Part shown: piece by piece, positions 7,235 to 14,165 of the stretch
Numbering within the stretch: position 1 is the first letter of the stretch
Layout: every line of letters begins with the position of its first letter
From: Actinomycetes bacterium
GTDB lineage: Bacteria; Actinomycetota; Acidimicrobiia; Acidimicrobiales; RAAP-2
Assembly (NCBI GenBank): GCA_021801615.1
Contig: JAJYXS010000211.1
Span: 1-14,248, forward strand
DNA: 14,248 nt
Reading direction: 5' to 3'
The notes under the pieces: generated by a model
The model's input: only the letters and a program-made list of their open reading frames with translations
Database searches by the model: none
Told to the model about the DNA's origin: nothing
Program-made: the position numbers and the translations under genes

Positions 7235-8034
7235 GCCTCGAGCACCTCCGTGGGCTCGCACGGATCGTGCTCGGTCGCTCCGGTCACGGACACGACGAAC
7301 GCCTCGATGCTCGCCTCCACCTCCTCGTGGTCGTAGTCCACCAACGCATTGTGGTAGCTCCGCTCGAGCCACACGCGCTCGCACGGCCCGCCCACCGACG
7401 ACACCAGCAGATCACCGTTGGTCGTGGGCACGACGTGGTCCTTCCTGCTCGAGATGACGAGGGTCGGGCAGCGGATCCGGCCGAGCCCGCGCGCCACCTC
7501 CTCTGCTCCCTCGTTCAGGGAGAGGAAGGCGGCGATCGGGGTGCCGTCGTAGCTCGGGAAGGTGGCCGTCGGGTCCGCGGTGTCCGGCGACTCCCCCTCG
7601 CCGTGCCAGACGGTCGTCCCGGAGTCGAGCAGGGCGCGTGCCGCCGACCGCAGGCCGTCGTCGAACGGCTCGACCAGCGGGTTCACGACCGCGATGCCGC
7701 AAATGTCTGCATGACGCTCTGCGAGCCAGCATGCCAGGGTTCCCCCCATCGAGTGGCCGACGACCGCGACTCGGGGGCACCGGGCCCTGAGGCGCTCGTA
7801 GGCCTCCTCGGCGGCGTACGACCAGTCCGCCCAGCCGAGGGGCACCAGGTCCTCGATCGCCGTCCCGTGCCCAGGCAGGAGCGGCGCCTCCACCGTCAGC
7901 CCTCTCGCCGCGAGCCTCGCCGCCGTGCGCCGCATGCCGAACGGGCTCCCGCCGAACCCATGGACGCAGAGCGCGCCCTGCGGGCCCCCGGCGGCGGAGA
8001 AGGAGTCGGCTCCGGGCATCGTCGGGGCGGGCAC
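7231..8034 (-). CDS. Alpha/beta-hydrolase, carboxylesterase / monoacylglycerol lipase-like
   Basis: A serine hydrolase resembling the Est30-type carboxylesterases and bacterial monoacylglycerol lipases; the substrate cannot be told. Counting from the GTG at 8034 it has 267 residues. The oxyanion loop is HGFGGSPFGM (25-34), the nucleophile elbow GHSMGG (S95), the acid probably D199 in SSRKDHVVP and the base H228 in RSYHNALVDYDHEEV. Spacing and length fit Est30-like enzymes. Cytoplasmic: no signal peptide is seen. The start is uncertain. GTG 8034 lies just downstream of a TAGAGT box and could be leaderless; ATG 8019 is the alternative. Its stop overlaps the gatC start, so it heads the gat cluster. 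A metabolic link to tRNA amidation is not evident. Confidence 0.9.
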   Translation of the reverse strand: MPAPTMPGADSFSAAGGPQGALCVHGFGGSPFGMRRTAARLAARGLTVEAPLLPGHGTAIEDLVPLGWADWSYAAEEAYERLRARCPRVAVVGHSMGGTLACWLAERHADICGIAVVNPLVEPFDDGLRSAARALLDSGTTVWHGEGESPDTADPTATFPSYDGTPIAAFLSLNEGAEEVARGLGRIRCPTLVISSRKDHVVPTTNGDLLVSSVGGPCERVWLERSYHNALVDYDHEEVEASIEAFVVSVTGATEHDPCEPTEVLEA

Positions 8035-8041
8035 CCCTGGG

Positions 8042-8047
8042 ACTCTA
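8042..8047 (-). promoter_or_regulatory. Candidate -10 box for the hydrolase-gatCAB transcript
   Basis: TAGAGT (TAnnnT type) on the minus strand ends seven bases before the GTG at 8034, which would place the transcription start at or next to that codon (leaderless mRNA). No good -35 box is seen. Confidence 0.3.
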
Positions 8048-8131
8048 TCGACGCCGCCGCGCCCGGCTCGGCCGCCTCCGGCTCGGCCACCTCCTCCGAC
8101 TGGGCCGCGCCCGACGAGGACGCGCGCGCCG

Positions 8132-8137
8132 TAACCT
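8132..8137 (+). promoter_or_regulatory. Candidate -10 box for the SCP2 gene
   Basis: TAACCT lies about 48 bases before the ATG at 8185, in the divergent gap between the hydrolase and SCP2 genes. A weak CCCGAC is about 16 bases upstream in the -35 position. AAGGAG (8172-8177), seven bases before the ATG, is a strong ribosome-binding site. Confidence 0.3.
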
Positions 8138-8184
8138 CTCTGTGAACCTGCGACCAGACGACCGCAGCCCGAAGGAGCGGCTCC

Positions 8185-8592
8185 ATGCCCCATCCATTCC
8201 TCAGCGACGAGTGGATCGAAGAGGCGCACGCGATCCGGGCGGAGCTCCAGGAGACCTCCCCTGCGCTCGACCACCCGGTGCGGATGAACCTCGTGGTCAC
8301 CGAGATCCCTTTCGGCGATGGGAGCCTCGAGGCGCACATGGACACCACGGGCGGAGAGATCGACATCGACAAGGGCCATGTCGAGGACGCGGACCTGAAG
8401 GTGACGCTCGACTACCAGACGGCCAAGGCGATCCTGGTCGACCGGAACCCACAGGCCGGCGTGCAGGCCTTCATGGCCGGCAAGATCCGCGTGGAGGGCG
8501 ACATGGCCAAGCTCATGGGCATCGTCCAGACGACGCCTCCCGGCGAGCACGTCGACCAGGTGACCGAGAGGCTCCGGGCGATCACGGAGTGA
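8185..8592 (+). CDS. SCP2 sterol-carrier-domain protein
   Basis: A 135-residue single-domain protein of the SCP-2 sterol transfer family. The family forms a hydrophobic tunnel that binds sterols, fatty acids or acyl-CoA. Visible support includes alternating beta strands (VRMNLVVTEIPFG, GEIDIDKGHVEDADLKVTLDY) and the characteristic QAFMAGKIRVEGDMAKLM near residues 93-110. The ATG is fixed by AAGGAG seven bases upstream. It converges with a dehydrogenase resembling the first domain of peroxisomal multifunctional enzyme 2, whose last domain is SCP2. A joint role in lipid or steroid side-chain handling is inference; stand-alone SCP2 proteins also occur without such partners. Confidence 0.9.
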   Translation: MPHPFLSDEWIEEAHAIRAELQETSPALDHPVRMNLVVTEIPFGDGSLEAHMDTTGGEIDIDKGHVEDADLKVTLDYQTAKAILVDRNPQAGVQAFMAGKIRVEGDMAKLMGIVQTTPPGEHVDQVTERLRAITE

Positions 8593-8602
8593 CCGTCTGG
8601 GC

Positions 8603-8620
8603 GACGCCGGCCCCGGCGTC
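8603..8620. terminator. Candidate terminator hairpin between convergent SCP2 and SDR genes
   Basis: GACGCCGG and CCGGCGTC form a near-perfect palindromic stem (7 bp with a 4-base loop) ten bases after the SCP2 stop. Downstream on the plus strand is a loosely T-rich stretch (GATCTTTCTTCG near 8642-8653) rather than a tight U-tract. It could serve both convergent genes. Confidence 0.45.
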
Positions 8621-8654
8621 TCCAGCGCTCGATCTTCGCCTCGATCTTTCTTCG

Positions 8655-9563
8655 CTACGTCCGCGCCTCGGCAGCGTGTGTCCGGAAGAGCTCGGGTATC
8701 TGCGCCTTCAGCTCCTCGATGGTCCAGCGTGACGGCCGATCGATGGACTCGGTCATCGTCCAGCTCTGGAAGTTGCGCACGGTCCCCCCCTGGACGAAGA
8801 GCACGCGTCCGGTGAGCGGGCAGTCCTCGGTGGCGAGGTACGCCACGAGCGGCGAGACGTTCGCCGGGTCCCACACGTCGAACTGCGCCTCGTCCTGGGG
8901 ACGTTTCACGATGTCCGAGAGGCCCGGCGTCAGCTCGGTCATCCGCGTGCGAGCGGCCGGGGCGATCGCGTTCACACGCACCCCGTAGCGGCCGAGCTCC
9001 TGGGCAGCGATGAGGGTGAACGCGCCGATACCTGCTTTCGCCGCGCCGTAATTCGCCTGGCCAGGATTGCCGAGAAGGCCCGACGTCGACGACGTGTTCA
9101 CGACGCAGGCGCGCACCTCGTCTCCCGCCTTCGCCCGCTCACGCCAGTAGGCCGCGGCGTGGCGGGTCACGACGAAGTGGCCCTTCAGGTGCACGCGGAT
9201 GACGCTGTCCCAGTCCTCCTCGGTCATGTTCACGAGCATCCGGTCGCGCAGGATCCCGGCGTTGTTCACGAGCACGTGCAGATCCCCGTAGGCTTCGACG
9301 GCAGCCTCGACCAGCCGCTTTCCCCCGTTCCAGTCCGCGACATCATCCGCGTTGGCGATCGCCTGCCCTCCGAGTGCGCGGATCTCCTCGACGACCTGCT
9401 CGGCCGGGGACCGGCCGTCACCGTCACCGGTCCCGTCCACGGCACCTCCCAAGTCGTTCACGACGACCTTCGCACCCTCGGCCGCGAAGAGCAGCGCGTG
9501 CTCGCGCCCGATCCCGCGTCCGGCACCGGTGATGATCGCCACACGCCCGTCCAGTGCGCCCAT
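8655..9563 (-). CDS. SDR-family oxidoreductase, (3R)-hydroxyacyl-CoA dehydrogenase (MFE-2/HSD17B4-like)
   Basis: A 302-residue classical-fold short-chain dehydrogenase, probably NAD-dependent, acting on a 3-hydroxyacyl-CoA. The cofactor motif is TGAGRGIG (12-19), followed by VVNDLGGAVDGTG. The active site is S159, Y172 and K176 in NTSSTSGLLGNPGQANYGAAK. The NAG motif is at 101-103, and RVHLKGHF replaces the usual Asn-containing helix. The VHLKG, GNPGQANY and APAARTRMTE segments match the dehydrogenase domain of multifunctional enzyme 2 rather than FabG. A C-terminal tail of about 40 residues after FVQGG is also typical of that group. The ATG at 9563 has AGGAG nine bases upstream. The frame remains open far upstream, but that part is Arg/Gln/Pro-rich repeat DNA and is not included. 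Exact substrate unknown. Confidence 0.92.
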   Translation of the reverse strand: MGALDGRVAIITGAGRGIGREHALLFAAEGAKVVVNDLGGAVDGTGDGDGRSPAEQVVEEIRALGGQAIANADDVADWNGGKRLVEAAVEAYGDLHVLVNNAGILRDRMLVNMTEEDWDSVIRVHLKGHFVVTRHAAAYWRERAKAGDEVRACVVNTSSTSGLLGNPGQANYGAAKAGIGAFTLIAAQELGRYGVRVNAIAPAARTRMTELTPGLSDIVKRPQDEAQFDVWDPANVSPLVAYLATEDCPLTGRVLFVQGGTVRNFQSWTMTESIDRPSRWTIEELKAQIPELFRTHAAEART

Positions 9564-9614
9564 GCCCTCGCTCTCCTGTCTCCGGGCTTCCTGTCTCCGG
9601 CTCTGCCTCTCCGT

Positions 9615-9686
9615 CTGCCCTGGTTGCCTCGGCTGCCCTGGCTGCCCTGGTTGCCTCGGCTGCCCTGGCTGCCCTGGCTGCCAAGG
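9615..9686. repeat. 9-bp tandem repeat, 8 units, upstream of the SDR gene
   Basis: Eight consecutive 9-mers alternate in a higher-order pattern. A is CTGCCCTGG and B is TTGCCTCGG, in the order A B A, A B A, A, then a variant CTGCCAAGG. The 27-bp A-B-A block is thus duplicated. The array lies about 50 bases upstream of the SDR start. On the minus strand it would read as Gln-Pro-Gly/Arg triplets in frame with the SDR, but there is no evidence it is translated. Confidence 0.9.
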
Positions 9687-9995
9687 CTGTTCTCTGCGTC
9701 TCTGCGCTCCTGCTCTTCGGCTGCCCTCGGGCTCCTTTCTGGCTGCCCGGAGCCACTCGGTCTCGGCACCGCCCCCGGCGCTCGGCTCCGCCCCTTGCAC
9801 TCGGCGCCGCTCCCGCCGCTGGCGTTCGGTCTCTTGCTCTTCGCCCCCTGACGCTCGGCTCCGGTACCCGGCCTTTCGACTTCTGCGGCTCTGAGGTCGG
9901 TTTCGCTGCCCAGCAGCTCGCCGCCGATCCCGAACCGCCGACGTAGAAGGTGGTGACTCAGGGTACTGGCAGCACACCCTTCCCTGCCTGTTCGG

Positions 9996-10148
9996 CTGTC
10001 GTCCGGCCGACGCGAGGGCTGTCGTCCGGCCGACGCGAGGGCTGTCGTCCCGCCCGTCCGAGGGTCGTCGTCCCGTCCGTCCGAGGGTCGTCGTCCCGCC
10101 CGTGCGAGGGTCGTCGTCCCGCCCGTCGGAGGGTCGCCGTCCGGCCCA
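9996..10148. repeat. 23-bp tandem repeat, 6 copies plus a partial, upstream of the transporter gene
   Basis: Six consecutive 23-bp units begin at 9996, 10019, 10042, 10065, 10088 and 10111, with a decaying seventh from 10134. The shared skeleton is a TCGTCC-type start, a GC-rich middle and a GAGGG end. The first two copies are identical; copies 3 to 6 differ from them in the middle part and by a few bases from each other. The units abut without spacers, so this is not a CRISPR array. The array ends roughly 85 bases before the ATG at 10234. Twenty-three is not a multiple of three, so it is unlikely to be coding. Confidence 0.9.
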
Positions 10149-10233
10149 CCTGCAGCCCGACGGTACCCTCGCGGTGAACGCCGATTGCCGACGTCCAGAA
10201 CGGTCCCGCCCTCTGTCCCGTCCCCGTGCCCCG

Positions 10234-11319
10234 ATGCGCAGCCTGCCGATCCAGCCGAGAGCCGCTCGCCTCAGACCACCCGCCGCGGCACTGGTCTTGA
10301 CGGGCAGCATCTCAGGCCAGTGCGGCGCTGCGCTCGCGACGAAAGTGTTCGCCGACGTGGGGCCGGCGGGCACGCTGACGCTGCGCCTGGTCTTCGCAGC
10401 GCTCTGGCTCGCGGTGCTGACGCGCCCCGGCAGGGCAGACCTGCGACGGATCTTGCGCTCCTCGAGCCTGGCGGACCTCGCCGTGGTCGTGGTGTTCGGC
10501 CTCGCACTCGCCGGGATGAACCTCTCGTTCTACGAGTCGATCGCACGGATCCCGCTCGGGGTGGCGGTGACCGTGGAGTTCGTGGGACCACTCTCGATCT
10601 CGGTGGCCGGCTCTCGAAGGTGGACCGATGGGTTGTGGGCGCTCCTGGCCGCTGCGGGCGTGCTGCTCATCGCAAGCGGCAGCCTCTCCGGCGCGGTCCG
10701 TCACCTCGACATCGCCGGCGTCGGTCTCGCCCTGCTGGCGGGGATCTTCTGGGCCTGCTACATCCTCCTCAACAAGCAGACCGGCCAGCGCTTCCACGGC
10801 ACGATCGGCCTCACCGGCGCGATGACCATCGGCGCCCTCGTCGTCATCCCGATCGGTGCAGCGCACGCCGGCGCAGCGCTCCTCCGCCCTGTCGTGCTCG
10901 GCATGGGCGCGGCAGTCGCGCTCCTTTCCTCGGTGATCCCCTACTCCTGCGACCTGGCGGCGCTTCGGCGGGCGACGCCGAGGGCCTTCGGCATCCTGGT
11001 CAGCATGTCACCCGCGCTCGCCACCCTCGCAGGGCTCGTGATCCTCGGCCAGCAGCTCTCGGGCCTCGAGATCGGAGCGCTGGTGCTCGTCGTCGCGGCG
11101 AACCTCGGGAGCTCATGGCTCGGCACCCGCACAGCCGCCGCTGCGACGGACGTCCCGATCCCGCCGACCTCGGGCACAGGCTCCCTCGACCCGCGCGCCG
11201 CGAACGCAGACACCGTGACGCCTCCGCGCAACGCCGGCGTCACGGCCCCGAAAGAAGCCCAAAGCGAACCTGCGCCAGCACCTCTTTTCGTGAGCCCGGG
11301 CGACTCCGAACCTCGATAG
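10234..11319 (+). CDS. rhtA: RhtA-like EamA/DMT-family inner-membrane exporter
   Basis: Drug/metabolite-superfamily transporter with two EamA halves, about ten membrane segments between residues 18 and 297. It is closest in motif pattern to the threonine/homoserine exporter RhtA. NLSFYESIARIPLGVAVTVE (96-115), followed by FVGPL, and SSVIPYSCDLAALRR with RAFGILVSMSPALATLAGL (250-268) correspond to the two conserved RhtA blocks. The substrate is probably an amino acid, by family inference only. The product is 361 aa from the ATG at 10234, with a hydrophilic Ala/Pro/Thr-rich tail of about 60 residues that RhtA (295 aa) lacks. The start is uncertain. No Shine-Dalgarno sequence precedes this ATG, and an in-frame GTG at 10174, just after a TACCCT box, would add 20 Arg-rich residues. 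Its 3' end converges on the kinase gene. Confidence 0.88.
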   Translation: MRSLPIQPRAARLRPPAAALVLTGSISGQCGAALATKVFADVGPAGTLTLRLVFAALWLAVLTRPGRADLRRILRSSSLADLAVVVVFGLALAGMNLSFYESIARIPLGVAVTVEFVGPLSISVAGSRRWTDGLWALLAAAGVLLIASGSLSGAVRHLDIAGVGLALLAGIFWACYILLNKQTGQRFHGTIGLTGAMTIGALVVIPIGAAHAGAALLRPVVLGMGAAVALLSSVIPYSCDLAALRRATPRAFGILVSMSPALATLAGLVILGQQLSGLEIGALVLVVAANLGSSWLGTRTAAAATDVPIPPTSGTGSLDPRAANADTVTPPRNAGVTAPKEAQSEPAPAPLFVSPGDSEPR

Positions 11320-11346
11320 GCGACGCCGCGGACCAAGCCGGGCGGT

Positions 11347-11363
11347 CTCCGGTTGACCCGGAG
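11347..11363. terminator. Weak hairpin between transporter and kinase 3' ends
   Basis: CTCCGG and CCGGAG pair over 6 bp around a TTGAC loop, 28 bases after the transporter stop, with further CCGG words nearby. There is no U-tract on either strand. The 126-base convergent gap holds nothing else. Confidence 0.25.
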
Positions 11364-11445
11364 CGGTCTCCGGCAACCCCCGGCGGCATCCGGCGAACCC
11401 TGCCCGCCTCGCCCTCGCTCAGAACGCCGGGCTGGCTCGGGACCC

Positions 11446-13644
11446 CTACTGGCCTCGGGACCCCGGGCCGGGCGCCGGAAGATTGCCGGAGGTGGGTGCC
11501 TGTGTTCCGGTGCCGGACCCTGATGTGGCTGTGCTCTGCCCCGACGCCGGTGTGGCGGACCCCGACGCCGGTGTGGCGGACCCCGACGCCGGTGTGCCGC
11601 GTCGCGATCCCCGCCCGCCCACGCCTGTCGAGGGCGGCTGCTCGGTGTAGAGCACCACCGTCGTCCCGACGTTCTCCGTCTGCCCGGCGAGCGGGTCAGT
11701 GGTGAACACCACGCCTGTGCCTGGCCCGTACACCGCGCTCACCGTCAAGCCGGCGGACTGGATCGCTGCCGTCGCCTGCGAGACGGTGTCTCCGACCGTT
11801 GTCGGGACGGTCACCACCTGGGGACCGTTCGAGACCGTCACCGTGACGGACGAGCCGACGAACAGCGACGCTCCGGCACCGGGTGTCGTAGAGATGACCA
11901 GGCCTGCGGGCACGGTTGTCGAGTAGGACCCCGCCTCCTTCACGACGAAGCCGTCGGCGCTCAGCGTCTTTGCCGCCTGTGTGTAGGTCTCGCCCGCGAG
12001 CGGGGGAAGCCGGACGGGCGGAGGACCCCTCGAGACGGCGACGAGGATCGTGGACCCATAGGGCGCGGTCTTGGGGTCCAGCTTCTTGTCGTAGGACCAG
12101 TTGATGACGTCGCCTTGTGGCACCCGCGCTGTGAACGCCAGCAGCGCCGGGCACCTCGCCTTGAGGTTCGCCTCCTCGAGAAGGCGCGTCGCGAACTTGC
12201 AATCGATGCCTGTTGCGAGCGACGGGACGCGCACCGAGGGCTCGCCACGGGACGGGACGATCTGGACGGTGCTCCCTTCCTTCAGTGAGACTCCCCGGCC
12301 CGGGATCTGACGGACGATCTTGCCGGCGGCCACCTTCGTAGAGGAAACGGCAGCGTCGACCTTCGGGACGAAGTGGTCCGCGAGCAACGCTCTGCGGGCG
12401 CTCGCCACGGTCTCGCCCAGCACCTTGGGAACCTGGTGGCTCGCGGTGAGCAGCTTGCTCTTCGCGACGTAGACCCCACCCGCGGCGAGGACGCACGCAA
12501 CGATCACCAGCAGCGCCACTACCCACGGCCACCGCCGCGGCGGGTAGCGCCGGCGGGATGTGCGCGTGGAGGCGAGTGCCGGGGCGCCCATCCTGATCGT
12601 CGCGGTCGGCTCGCCGGTGTCCGCGAGCCCCTCGTGCACGATCCGTGCGCGCTCTCCAGCGCTGAACGCGGCCCCTGGCGTTTGCCCGGTGGTTGCGGCG
12701 AGATGCGCGACGAGCGTGAGCTCGTCATCTGCCGCGCCCGCCGTGAGATCTGCGGCTCCCTTGGCACCGAGCGTCGCGCCTGCGACCGCGCCACGGCGGA
12801 CCAGGGGCAGCGGCAGGGACGGGGGGAGCTCCTCGGCCAGCGCCGCCAAGCGCCTCGCGAGCTCCGCCGCATGGGGGCGAGCCTCTTGTCGCGGGTTGCA
12901 CGCCTCCGCGAGGACCGGCCCGAGGACCCCGAGCTCGGGCGTGACCGGGACACGTTCGCCGATGCGTGCTTGGAGCGTCGCGTGCGGCGTCTCCCGCGTG
13001 AAGGGCACCGTGCCGACCAACGCCTCGTACAGGACGAGGCCCAGGGAGTAGACGTCGGAGCGGCCGTCGAGCAGCAGCCCCCGCGCTTGCTCCGGGGAGG
13101 CGTAGCGAGCGGTGCCGAGCATCGTGCCCGGGTCGGTCGTCGACGCGCTCGCGAGCGCCCGTGCGACCCCGAAGTCCGCGACGCGAACTCGGCCTTCCTC
13201 GTCGAAGAGGATGTTGGCGGGCTTCACGTCCCGATGCACGATCCCCCTCGCGTGCGCGTACGCGAGACCCTCGGCGGCCTGCGCGCCGATGCGCGCCGCC
13301 TGCCCGGGGGAGAGCTTCCGACCCCGGGCGATCATGTCGAAGAGGCTCCCCCCTTCCAGGTACTCGAGGACGAGATAGGGCCCGTCCTCGCCCTCGCCCC
13401 AGTCGAACACGCGCAGCACGTGCGGGTGGTTCAGCGCGGCGACCGATCGAGCCTCGGCTCGGAAGCGGCGCAGGAAGGCCTCATCGCGGACCAGCTGCGG
13501 CTGCAGGACCTTCACAGCGACGCGGCGCTGCAACACCATGTCCTCGGCCAGGAAGACATGGGCGGAAGCTCCGGAACCGAGGCCCGCCACCAGTCGGTAG
13601 CGGTTCCCCAGCACCCGGCCGAGGGGTTCGGAGACGATGGACAT
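11446..13644 (-). CDS. pknB: PASTA-domain receptor-type Ser/Thr protein kinase (PknB/Stk1 family)
   Basis: A membrane kinase that senses peptidoglycan fragments or lipid II outside and phosphorylates proteins inside. It has 732 aa from the ATG at 13644, preceded by GGGGG four bases upstream. Kinase domain about 16-270: Gly-rich loop GLGSGASAHV (21-30), K45 in VAVK, E64, catalytic HRDVKPAN (137-144), DFG 157-159, activation-loop threonines T169/T170/T174 and SPE 183-185, so it looks active. A Pro/Ala juxtamembrane region follows, then one membrane span at about 373-393. Four PASTA-like repeats follow: about 404-465, 470-540, 542-606 and 608-667. The second is divergent with two cysteines. The tail (about 670-732) is Ser/Thr/Gly/Pro-rich with a seven-residue repeat. 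The frame is open upstream to 14226, but that part is repeat DNA. No cell-wall gene neighbours are visible, so true PknB orthology is uncertain. Confidence 0.95.
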   Translation of the reverse strand: MSIVSEPLGRVLGNRYRLVAGLGSGASAHVFLAEDMVLQRRVAVKVLQPQLVRDEAFLRRFRAEARSVAALNHPHVLRVFDWGEGEDGPYLVLEYLEGGSLFDMIARGRKLSPGQAARIGAQAAEGLAYAHARGIVHRDVKPANILFDEEGRVRVADFGVARALASASTTDPGTMLGTARYASPEQARGLLLDGRSDVYSLGLVLYEALVGTVPFTRETPHATLQARIGERVPVTPELGVLGPVLAEACNPRQEARPHAAELARRLAALAEELPPSLPLPLVRRGAVAGATLGAKGAADLTAGAADDELTLVAHLAATTGQTPGAAFSAGERARIVHEGLADTGEPTATIRMGAPALASTRTSRRRYPPRRWPWVVALLVIVACVLAAGGVYVAKSKLLTASHQVPKVLGETVASARRALLADHFVPKVDAAVSSTKVAAGKIVRQIPGRGVSLKEGSTVQIVPSRGEPSVRVPSLATGIDCKFATRLLEEANLKARCPALLAFTARVPQGDVINWSYDKKLDPKTAPYGSTILVAVSRGPPPVRLPPLAGETYTQAAKTLSADGFVVKEAGSYSTTVPAGLVISTTPGAGASLFVGSSVTVTVSNGPQVVTVPTTVGDTVSQATAAIQSAGLTVSAVYGPGTGVVFTTDPLAGQTENVGTTVVLYTEQPPSTGVGGRGSRRGTPASGSATPASGSATPASGQSTATSGSGTGTQAPTSGNLPAPGPGSRGQ
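11539..11596. repeat. 21-bp tandem repeat inside the kinase gene (PASGSAT repeats)
   Basis: CCCCGACGCCGGTGTGGCGG plus A (21 bp) occurs at 11539-11559 and 11560-11580. A third copy from 11581 matches for 16 bases. It encodes the TPASGSA units of the kinase's extracellular tail. The unit is a multiple of three, so copy-number change would keep the frame. Confidence 0.9.
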
Positions 13645-13750
13645 TGGACCCCCGAGAAGGCTACCGGCGTTCCGCCCGCTGATGCGTGACCGACCCGCCG
13701 GCACCGCGGCCAGCGATCCGTCGCCCAGCCCCGCTGGACCTTCGGCCTGC

Positions 13751-13756
13751 AGAATA
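13751..13756 (-). promoter_or_regulatory. Candidate -10 box for the kinase gene
   Basis: TATTCT on the minus strand lies in GACTTGTATTCTGCAGG, one of the few AT-richer spots in this region. A start about seven bases downstream would give a leader of roughly 100 bases before the ATG at 13644. No good -35 match was found. Confidence 0.35.
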
Positions 13757-13870
13757 CAAGTCCCACTGTGCCCACGTCTCGAGTCGGCTGGCCCCTCCGC
13801 CATGGCATCCAGGTGCACCCGACTGAACCGCCCGACGAGACCGCGCCGGCGCGAACAGGACGGGGGCGTG

Positions 13871-13995
13871 GGCGGAGTCGGGCGGGAGCAGGCACCGCGG
13901 ACTCGGGCGGAGTCGGGCGGGAGCAGGCAAGGGGGGCGGGAGCAGGCGGCGGTGAAGTCGGGCGGAGTCGGGCGGGAGCAGGCACCGCGGACTCG
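13871..13995. repeat. 35-bp direct repeats upstream of the kinase gene
   Basis: A 35-base segment beginning GGCGGAGTCGGGCGGGAGCA is present identically at 13871-13905 and 13961-13995. A shorter copy (first 24 bases) is at 13906-13929. Another GGCGGGAGCAGGC fragment lies between them, near 13935-13947. Confidence 0.9.
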
Positions 13996-14036
13996 AGCGG
14001 GGCAGGGCGGGGCAGGGCGCGTGAGAATCCGAGTGG

Positions 14037-14050
14037 CGCGCCATGGCGCG
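14037..14050. repeat. 14-bp perfect palindrome
   Basis: CGCGCCATGGCGCG reads the same on both strands. It is about 390 bases upstream of the kinase start. It could be an operator-like site, but with this base composition chance is also possible. Confidence 0.5.
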
Positions 14051-14088
14051 GCCAAAGGGGCGCACGCACGAGCACGACCTGCGGCCGG

Positions 14089-14165
14089 CCCTTCCCGCCG
14101 CGCCGCCCTTCCCGCCGCCCTTCCCGCCGCGCCGCCCTTCCCGCCGCGCCTCCCGCCGCCCTGCG
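14089..14165. repeat. Degenerate CCCTTCCCGCCG repeat
   Basis: Four occurrences of CCCTTCCCGCCG within about 60 bases, separated by CGCCG-type words, followed by degenerate CTCCCGCCG copies. Strong strand asymmetry: the plus strand is C/T-rich and almost free of A. Confidence 0.75.

Larger units (their letters stand above)
9564..10233. other. Gene-free, repeat-rich spacer between the SDR and transporter starts
   Basis: This 670-base divergent gap holds no gene I can support. Next to the SDR start is a 12-base direct repeat, TCCTGTCTCCGG (9574-9585 and 9589-9600). Then come a 9-bp tandem array and a low-complexity stretch with recurring CTCGGCTCCG-like words (about 9700-9900). A 23-bp tandem array follows near the transporter. 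Several frames are open across it because of base composition, but their products are Arg/Pro/Gln-rich with no recognisable domain. Confidence 0.7.

Noticed and set aside
5523..7457. A 644-codon plus-strand frame opposite gatA and gatC
   Set aside because: Antisense to two clear housekeeping genes; low-complexity His/Arg/Val composition.
8142..8732. A 196-codon plus-strand frame starting at a GTG near the SCP2 gene
   Set aside because: It is the wrong frame across SCP2; the SCP2 frame has the family motifs and a good ribosome site.
9996..10148. CRISPR-like array
   Set aside because: The 23-bp units abut with no unique spacers, and no cas gene is present.
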